In this document: piece by piece, positions 59,501 to 64,000 of the stretch | Layout of the letters: the number at the start of each line of letters is the position of its first letter | Position numbering within the stretch: position 1 is the first letter of the stretch | Assembly: GCA_049976725.1 (NCBI GenBank) | Contig: JBMFHR010000003.1 | Span: 1 to 64,000 of the forward strand | Length of the DNA stretch: 64,000 nt | From: Conexivisphaera sp049976725 | Lineage (GTDB): Archaea; Thermoproteota; Nitrososphaeria; Conexivisphaerales; Conexivisphaeraceae | Reading direction: 5' to 3' | Made by a program: the position numbers and the translations under genes | Notes under the pieces: model-generated | The model's database searches: none | What the model saw: the letters and a program-made list of their open reading frames with translations, nothing else | What the model was told of the DNA's origin: nothing

Positions 59501-60378
59501 GGCTGATAGAGCTGGTGGACGCGAGAAAGCAGCCGAGCACCCCCGTTATGGAGATCTACCTCGATGAGGAGCACAGGAGGGACCGCGAAAGGGCGCTGGA
59601 GGTCGCGCGCGAGATACTCTTCACCAGGGTCGAGGACCTCGCGTCGAGCGTGGAGATAGATTACTCCACCGGCTCGGTCATAGTGGCGCTCGACAGGGAT
59701 CTCCTCAACGACAGGGGATGCACCGTGGAGGAGGTCGCCAAGGCCCTCAGCGTGGGCAAGCGCAAGGTGGACTACGACGCCGATTCCGCCGTGGTCTCGG
59801 TCTCGCTCGAGAGCTTCGACATAGCGTCCCTGTACAGCCTCAGGGACAAGGTGCTGAGGACGCGCGTCAAGGGAATAGCTGGGATAACCCGCGTCAGCCT
59901 GGAGGAGAGGGACGGCGAGTGGGTGATAGTCACATCCGGCTCGGACCTGCGGAAGGTCCTGCAGATACCCGGAGTGGACCCGACTAGGACGAGGACCAAC
60001 AGCATACACGAGATCGCCATGGTGCTGGGCATAGAGGCCGCCAGGCAGGCCCTCATAGAGGAGATGCTGAGCACGCTCGAGGAGCAGGGACTGGAGGTCG
60101 ACGTGAGGCACATAATGCTGGTGGCCGACCTGATGACGCACAAGGGCGTGGTGCAGCAGGTCGGGAGGCACGGCGTGGCCGGCACGAAGACGAGCGTGCT
60201 GGCCAGGGCCGCCTTCGAGATAACGGTGCCCACGCTGGCGGAGGCCGCCGCCAAGGGCGAGACAGACGAGCTCAGGGGCGTGACCGAGAACGTCATAGTG
60301 GGCGGGATAGTGCCCGTGGGCACGGGAATGGTGGATCTGTACATGAGCGCGCCGGAGGAGGTGAGCGAGCCGCAATGA
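56557..60378 (+). CDS. rpoA: DNA-directed RNA polymerase subunit A (A' and A'' fused)
   Basis: The 1273-residue largest subunit is one gene, with A' motifs (CGTCGNPAPECPGHFGHIEL zinc region, the catalytic NADFDGDEMNLHVPQ near residue 462) and A'' motifs (VGIVSAQSIGEPGTQMTLRT trigger loop, VGRHGVAGTKTSVLARAAFE) in the same frame. Most crenarchaea and euryarchaea split the gene; an unsplit form is described in Thaumarchaeota and some others. GTG 56557 or ATG 56560 is the start. Confidence 0.97.
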   Translation: MMLSVTFEAPKVVKAIKFGVFPPAEIRKYSVVEITIPETYDEDGLPIPGGLMDNRLGVLEPGQICGTCGNPAPECPGHFGHIELAEPVIHASFADDIKVLLTVTCRSCGRLLIPEAEIEAYKRELSEAAPYRPDLRERIAKEIYAKARKAKICPHCGAKKLEIEFTRPHIFHEIMEDGSAVRLTPAVVRERLEKITDDDYRLLGYDPNSAKPEWFVLQVLPVPPVAMRPSITLESGVRSEDDLTHKLVDVVRTNARVKEAKESGSPPLIMQDLMDLLQYHVTTYFDNESSSIPPAHHRSGRPLKTLAQRLKGKEGRFRGSLSGKRVDFSARTVISPDPSIDISEVGVPLEVAKKLTVPERVTPWNIEFLRQLVRNGPSKYPGANYIIRPDGVKIRLEFVPDREAYANSLDVGYIVERHLLDGDVVLFNRQPSLHRMSIMAHYVRVLPYRTFRLHPAVCPPYNADFDGDEMNLHVPQGEEARSEARELMSVQGQIISPRYGGPIIGAIRDYLSSGYLLTKDDTLLDARTFAYLAYEGGYTGPLPEPAVKDPRPMYTGRQLFSLFLPRGFNYVLTSRWAKTMRKRRDVVIRDGQLVSGIVDKASIGAEEPDSLLHRIVKDYGNEEARRFLNSTLRILREYITGRGFSYGYDDLEVPDEVKAQIKSVVDEAYSKIEKYVDDYVNGRMTPVKGLRLEDVLEQKIMDALGEARDRAGELLERVLPDDNPGVIMSRSGARGSSLNLGQMMALLGQQAVRGKRIKRGYRHRPLPHFREGEPSPDAYGFVKSNFRDGLTPIEFFYHSMAGREGLVDTAVRTQQSGYMQRRLVNAMEHLRVEYDYTVRDPEGNIIQFIYGEDGVDPAKSDHGEAVNIDRLADVILLKDDPSEPRATLEEKMRILSKYEGELNERLREKLRSVLKSREMSARSAEELCSLTIQKFRSAMIEPGEAVGIVSAQSIGEPGTQMTLRTFHFAGVKEKDVTLGLPRLIELVDARKQPSTPVMEIYLDEEHRRDRERALEVAREILFTRVEDLASSVEIDYSTGSVIVALDRDLLNDRGCTVEEVAKALSVGKRKVDYDADSAVVSVSLESFDIASLYSLRDKVLRTRVKGIAGITRVSLEERDGEWVIVTSGSDLRKVLQIPGVDPTRTRTNSIHEIAMVLGIEAARQALIEEMLSTLEEQGLEVDVRHIMLVADLMTHKGVVQQVGRHGVAGTKTSVLARAAFEITVPTLAEAAAKGETDELRGVTENVIVGGIVPVGTGMVDLYMSAPEEVSEPQ

Positions 60379-60743
60379 AGGAGTACGTGAGGAGCCTCTC
60401 GGACTTCATGCAGGTCGTCAGGAGGACGGGCGGCGTCGAGTACGGGCTGCGCGGCACCCTGAAGCACGTCGGATCCGCCAGGCTCGTCGTGGCCTCCAAC
60501 GGGCTCGCGCCCGAGGAGGTCGCGAGGCTCGAGGACTCGATCAAGGACTCGAGGGGGATCCTCGTGCACTTCAGGGACATCACGCCGGCCGAGCTGGGGA
60601 GGGCCGTGGGGAGGCAGCACCCGGTCAAGGCCCTGGCCGTGATCGCGCTGGGGGACGCGGACCTCGACAGGTTCCTGGACTCGATCAAGGGGCTCGAGGA
60701 GTCGGGCGCGCTGAGGATGGTCCGCGCGTCCAGGAGGAGATGA
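60375..60743 (+). CDS. rpl30e: Ribosomal protein eL30
   Basis: The 122-residue protein has the L30e fold pattern (VVRRTGGVEYGLRGTLKHVG, SARLVVASNGL, AELGRAVGRQHPVKALAVIA) and a longer C-terminal tail than the usual 100 residues. Its place between rpoA and nusA is standard. ATG overlaps the rpoA stop. Confidence 0.9.
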   Translation: MKEYVRSLSDFMQVVRRTGGVEYGLRGTLKHVGSARLVVASNGLAPEEVARLEDSIKDSRGILVHFRDITPAELGRAVGRQHPVKALAVIALGDADLDRFLDSIKGLEESGALRMVRASRRR

Positions 60744-61183
60744 GCATGCCCAAGGACGAGATAATACTCACCGAGAACGAGCTTAGGCTGATGTCCCTGT
60801 TCTCGACGCTCACCGGGATCTCGCCCAGGGACTGCGTGATAGACGACAAGTTCGACAGGCTGATATTCGTGGTCGACGAGGGCACCGACATCCCGAGGGA
60901 CAAGATAGCCAGGGAGGCCATGGATTACCTGAGGAAGAAGGTCAACAGGGAAGTGGAGATAGTCGAGTACTCGGACGACCCCGTGAAGCTGATAAAGAAC
61001 GCGCTGGGCGGCCGCGGCATACTGGACGTCAGGATAATACCGCGCGGCAATGCCAAGGTCGCCATCGTCGTGGCTGATCCGAAGGAGAAGGGCCGCGTGG
61101 TCGGGAGGCAGGGCAGGAACGCAGAGAGGGCCAGGCTGCTGGCCAAGAGGTACCACGGGATAGACCGCATACAGGTCTCGTGA
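60740..61183 (+). CDS. nusA: NusA-like transcription factor (two KH domains)
   Basis: The 147-residue archaeal NusA lacks the S1 and N-terminal domains of bacterial NusA. It has KH motifs around IPRDKIAREAMDYL and VVGRQGRNAERARLLAKRY. ATG 60740 overlaps the eL30 stop; ATG 60746 follows. Confidence 0.94.
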   Translation: MSMPKDEIILTENELRLMSLFSTLTGISPRDCVIDDKFDRLIFVVDEGTDIPRDKIAREAMDYLRKKVNREVEIVEYSDDPVKLIKNALGGRGILDVRIIPRGNAKVAIVVADPKEKGRVVGRQGRNAERARLLAKRYHGIDRIQVS

Positions 61184-61234
61184 TCCGGGCACGGTGGAAA
61201 ACGCTTTTATCTGGGGCCAGGGGTCGGCGTGGTC

Positions 61235-61675
61235 ATGGGTAGCAAGTCGCCGATGGGCGAGTTCGCGGCCCGGAAGCTGTACGCCAGGAGGAAGCACTTC
61301 AGGTGGTCCGACAGCAACTACAAGCGCCGCGTCCTGAGGCTCGATGAGAAGTTCGATCCGCTGGAGGGAGCCCCGCAGGCCCGCGGGATAGTGCTGGAGA
61401 AGGTCGGCATCGAGTCCAGGCAGCCGAACTCAGCGATACGCAAGTGCGTGCGCGTGCAGATAGTCAAGAACGGGAAGACCGTGACCGCGTTCGTCCCCGG
61501 CGACGGAGGACTCAATTTCATCGACGAGCACGACGAGGTGATAATAGAGGGAATAGGGGGCTCGGAGGGCCGCTCCATGGGCGACATACCCGGGGTCAAG
61601 TACAAGGTGTCGATGGTCAACGGTGTGTCGCTCAAGATGCTCCTCCTCGGGAGGAAGGAGAAGCCCAGGAGGTGA
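61235..61675 (+). CDS. rps12: Small ribosomal subunit protein uS12
   Basis: The 146-residue protein has KSPMGEFAARKLYARRKHFR, QPNSAIRKCVRVQIVKNGK and FVPGDGGLNFIDEHDEV. MGSKSPMGEF matches the usual archaeal start, choosing ATG 61235 over GTG 61229. A TATA cttttatctg (61204-61212) gives a nearly leaderless start inside the cluster. Confidence 0.96.
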   Translation: MGSKSPMGEFAARKLYARRKHFRWSDSNYKRRVLRLDEKFDPLEGAPQARGIVLEKVGIESRQPNSAIRKCVRVQIVKNGKTVTAFVPGDGGLNFIDEHDEVIIEGIGGSEGRSMGDIPGVKYKVSMVNGVSLKMLLLGRKEKPRR

Positions 61676-61679
61676 CTCC

Positions 61680-62291
61680 ATGTCGAAGAAGGCCAAGGAG
61701 GAGCCGAGGATCCTGCTCTTCGGCAAGTGGAGCTTCGACGACGTGGAGGTAAAGGATCCCGGGCTCAAGAAGGTCATAAGCCTGAAGCCGGTGTACGTGC
61801 CCCACACCTTCGGCAGGCACGAGCATCGCCGCTTCGGCAAGGTTGAGGTGAACATAGTGGAGAGGCTGGTGAACCAGCTCATGCACTTCGGCAAGAAGGA
61901 CTGGAAGAACACCGGCAGGATGGGCGGGAAGAAGCACCGGGCGATGAACATAGTGAGGACGGCCTTCGACATAATTCACCTGAAGACCGGCAGGAACCCC
62001 ATAGAGGTGCTCGTCAGGGCCGTGGAGAACGCGTCGCCGAACGAGGACGTGACAAGGATAACTTACGGAGGCGTCACGTACCACGTGAGCGTCGACGTGT
62101 CGCCCTCCAGGCGCGTGGACCTGGCCCTGCGCAACATAGCGCTGGGGGCGAGGGAGGCCGCGTTCTCCAACCCGAAGAGCATAGAGGAGTGCCTCGCCGA
62201 CGAGATAATCGCGGCCGCCAACGGCGACACCAGCAGCTTCGCCGTGAAGGCAAGGATAGAGGTCGAGCGCGTCGCGGCGGCCTCCAGGTGA
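61680..62291 (+). CDS. rps7: Small ribosomal subunit protein uS7
   Basis: The 203-residue protein has VYVPHTFGRHEHRRFGK, VERLVNQLMHFGKKDWKNTG, GKKHRAMNIVRTAFDIIH and the C-terminal AAANGDTSSFAVKARIEVER. ATG 61680 has GGAGGTGA directly upstream. Confidence 0.96.
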   Translation: MSKKAKEEPRILLFGKWSFDDVEVKDPGLKKVISLKPVYVPHTFGRHEHRRFGKVEVNIVERLVNQLMHFGKKDWKNTGRMGGKKHRAMNIVRTAFDIIHLKTGRNPIEVLVRAVENASPNEDVTRITYGGVTYHVSVDVSPSRRVDLALRNIALGAREAAFSNPKSIEECLADEIIAAANGDTSSFAVKARIEVERVAAASR

Positions 62292-62394
62292 GCTCCGGGA
62301 TCGGAAGAAGCCGCTCGCTGGCCGGGTCCGCGCGGCGTATTTCCCGCGTCGCAATCCTTAAATAGACAGCTGCGTGCGAAAGGCGCGGAGAGCT

Positions 62395-63726
62395 ATGTCC
62401 GAGAGGCAGAAACCGTCTAAACCGCACCTCAACATAGTCGTGGTGGGGCACGTCGACCACGGGAAGTCGACCCTCACGGGCCACCTTCTCTACCGCCTGG
62501 GGAAGGTCGACGCGAGGACCATAGAGGAGTACGCGAAGATGTCCGAGAAGCTGGGTGCGGGCGACACCTTCAAGTTCGCCTGGGTCCTGGATCGGCTCAA
62601 GGAGGAGAGGGAGAGGGGGATCACGATAGATCTGGCGTTCCAGGACTTCGAGACGAAGAAGTACTACTGGACCCTCATAGACGCGCCCGGCCACAGGGAC
62701 TTCGTCAAGAACATGATCACTGGCGCCAGCCAGGCCGACGCCGCCATACTGGTGGTGTCCGCGAAGCCCGGCGAGACCGAGTCCGCGCTGTCGGACGAGG
62801 GCCAGGCCAGGGAGCACGCGTTCCTCCTCAAGACCCTCGGCGTCAACCAGATCGTGGTCGCGATAAACAAGATGGACGCGACCACCCCGCCCTACGATCA
62901 GAAGCGCTACGAGGAGGTCAAGAACGCTGTGACGAGCCTCCTCAAGCTCGTGGGGTACAAGGTCGACAAGATCAGGTTCGTTCCCGTTTCGGGGTGGAAG
63001 GGCGACAACCTGGTGGAGCCCTCGCCGAACACGCCCTGGTACAAGGGCCCGACGCTCGTCGAGGCGCTGGACGAGCTCGAGGAGCCGCCGAAGCCGGTCG
63101 ACAAGCCGCTGAGGATACCCGTGCAGGACGTGTACTCGATAACCGGCGTCGGCACCGTGCCGGTGGGCCGCGTTGAGACCGGGATCCTGAAGGTGGGCGA
63201 CACCGTCGTCATCATGCCGTCGGGCGCCGTGGGCGAGGTCAAGTCCATAGAGACCCATCACACGCCGATACAGGAGGCCCTGCCGGGCGACAACATAGGT
63301 TTCAACATCAGGGGCGTCTCGAAGGACGACGTCAAGCGCGGCTACGTCGTGGGACACCTGGACAACCCGCCGACCGTCGTCAAGGAGTTCGTCGCGCGCA
63401 TAATAGTCGTGTTCCACCCGACCGCGTTCGCGGCCGGCTACACGCCCGTGCTCCACGCGCACACCGCGCAGGTCCCCGCGCAGGTGACGGAGCTCTTGCA
63501 GAAGCTGGACCCGCGCACCGGCCAGGTGACCGAGGAGAACCCCAAGAGCCTCAAGACGGGCGACGCGGCCGTGGTCAAGATCAGGCCCCTGAAGCCGCTG
63601 AGCATCGAGGAGTACAAGAGCATACCGCAGCTCGGAAGGTTCGCGCTGAGGGACTCCGGCAGGACGATCGCGGCCGGCGTCGTCGAGAAGATAACCGAGG
63701 TCCAGGAAATCAAGATAAAGAAGTGA
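62395..63726 (+). CDS. tuf: Translation elongation factor EF-1 alpha
   Basis: The 443-residue aminoacyl-tRNA carrier has G1 GHVDHGKST, switch I ERERGITIDLAFQDFE, G3 DAPGHRDF, G4 NKMD, then the two barrel domains (VQDVYSITGVGTVPVGRVET, ALRDSGRTIAAGVVEKI). ATG 62395 is about 33 bases after TATA ccttaaatag (62357-62366). S10 usually follows; here a convergent acetyltransferase gene does instead. Confidence 0.97.
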   Translation: MSERQKPSKPHLNIVVVGHVDHGKSTLTGHLLYRLGKVDARTIEEYAKMSEKLGAGDTFKFAWVLDRLKEERERGITIDLAFQDFETKKYYWTLIDAPGHRDFVKNMITGASQADAAILVVSAKPGETESALSDEGQAREHAFLLKTLGVNQIVVAINKMDATTPPYDQKRYEEVKNAVTSLLKLVGYKVDKIRFVPVSGWKGDNLVEPSPNTPWYKGPTLVEALDELEEPPKPVDKPLRIPVQDVYSITGVGTVPVGRVETGILKVGDTVVIMPSGAVGEVKSIETHHTPIQEALPGDNIGFNIRGVSKDDVKRGYVVGHLDNPPTVVKEFVARIIVVFHPTAFAAGYTPVLHAHTAQVPAQVTELLQKLDPRTGQVTEENPKSLKTGDAAVVKIRPLKPLSIEEYKSIPQLGRFALRDSGRTIAAGVVEKITEVQEIKIKK

Positions 63727-63739
63727 CCCGATCGCAGCA

Positions 63740-63797
63740 TTCGGATCTGATCGCAATTATATAATTAATGGTAATTAAATCTAAATGAAAATAGATA
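63740..63797. terminator. AT-rich terminator zone between EF-1 alpha and GNAT gene
   Basis: A strongly A+T-rich stretch (about 63755-63799) lies between two convergent genes. It is likely to terminate one or both transcripts. Confidence 0.4.
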
Positions 63798-63799
63798 TT

Positions 63800-64000
63800 T
63801 CAGCGCACTTCCTTCGCGAAGACGCCGGTTATCTCCCTGAAGCCTATCTTGCTGTAGAAGCCCTCAGCTATGACGTTCTTGGCGGGGAACTCCGCGAAGA
63901 TCATCTCGGCCCCCTTGGACCTGAGGGCCTTCTCGGCCTCCTCCACCAGCCTGTACCCGAGCCCGCGCCTCCTGTACTCGGGCATCAGGTAGACGTCCAC
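63800..64000 (-). CDS. GNAT-family N-acetyltransferase (partial, 5' end outside window)
   Basis: Sixty-six C-terminal residues are visible. They contain the acetyl-CoA-binding motif MPEYRRRGLGYRLVEEAE, then FAEFPAKNVIAEGFYSKIGF, the common GNAT end. The substrate cannot be predicted from this fragment. Confidence 0.85.
   Translation of the reverse strand: MDVYLMPEYRRRGLGYRLVEEAEKALRSKGAEMIFAEFPAKNVIAEGFYSKIGFREITGVFAKEVR

Overview
The window is GC-rich archaeal DNA with very little spacer, from a TACK-superphylum archaeon (Thermoproteota). Supporting traits are eukaryote-like information genes (pelota, aIF2-beta, aIF1A, SBDS, exosome, Rio1, RFC-L, topoisomerase VI), an A-type ATPase, an archaeal lipid prenyltransferase, TATA-driven and often leaderless promoters, and an intron-bearing tRNA. 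RNA polymerase subunit A is one unsplit gene. Together with crenarchaeal-type EF-2 and a degenerate FtsZ-like protein, this points to the Nitrososphaeria/Thaumarchaeota side, perhaps a Conexivisphaera-like thermoacidophile. The lineage is inference and has not been confirmed by search.

Layout. 0-11 kb: a degenerate repeat element, aconitase-family dehydratase subunits, thiI, citrate synthase, pelota/EF-2 head to head, a second copy of the repeat with terminal inverted repeats, tRNA-Gly and a dihydrolipoamide dehydrogenase-like flavoprotein. 11-20 kb: a 12-gene minus-strand operon (mtnA, SBDS, rrp4, rrp41, rrp42, L37Ae, pcc1, prefoldin beta, DHH phosphoesterase, two ECF ATPases, EcfT), with psmA divergent from it. 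20-29.4 kb: tRNA-Arg and the complete A-type ATP synthase in three transcription units, including two small helical subunits. 29.4-34.4 kb: geranylgeranyl reductase-like protein, S-adenosylhomocysteine hydrolase, an SAH/MTA deaminase-like amidohydrolase, and an e-MtaB methylthiotransferase whose reading frame has no stop. 34.6-40.7 kb: FtsZ-like protein, aIF2-beta, DUF424, aIF1A, Rio1, KH protein, topoisomerase VI B and A (B apparently starts on ACG), and intron-containing tRNA-Asn. 40.8-47 kb: tRNA(CAT), aminotransferase, OCD-family dehydrogenase, AbrB-PhoU regulator and indolepyruvate:ferredoxin oxidoreductase. 47-51.3 kb: small C2H2 protein and RtcB, divergent from EndA, UbiA-type prenyltransferase and RFC-L. 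51.3-52 kb: a decayed transporter and tRNA-Arg. 52-64 kb: phosphoribosyltransferase, then the rpoH-rpoB-rpoA-L30e-nusA-S12-S7-EF-1alpha cluster, and a truncated GNAT gene.

Most genes are core information-processing and energy genes. The features most worth following up are the non-AUG start of top6B, the missing stop of e-MtaB, the FtsZ-like protein without a GTP-binding signature, the altered diphthamide loop of EF-2, the EndA with a replaced catalytic His, and the short inverted-repeat element. No CRISPR array, rRNA or intact transposase was seen.
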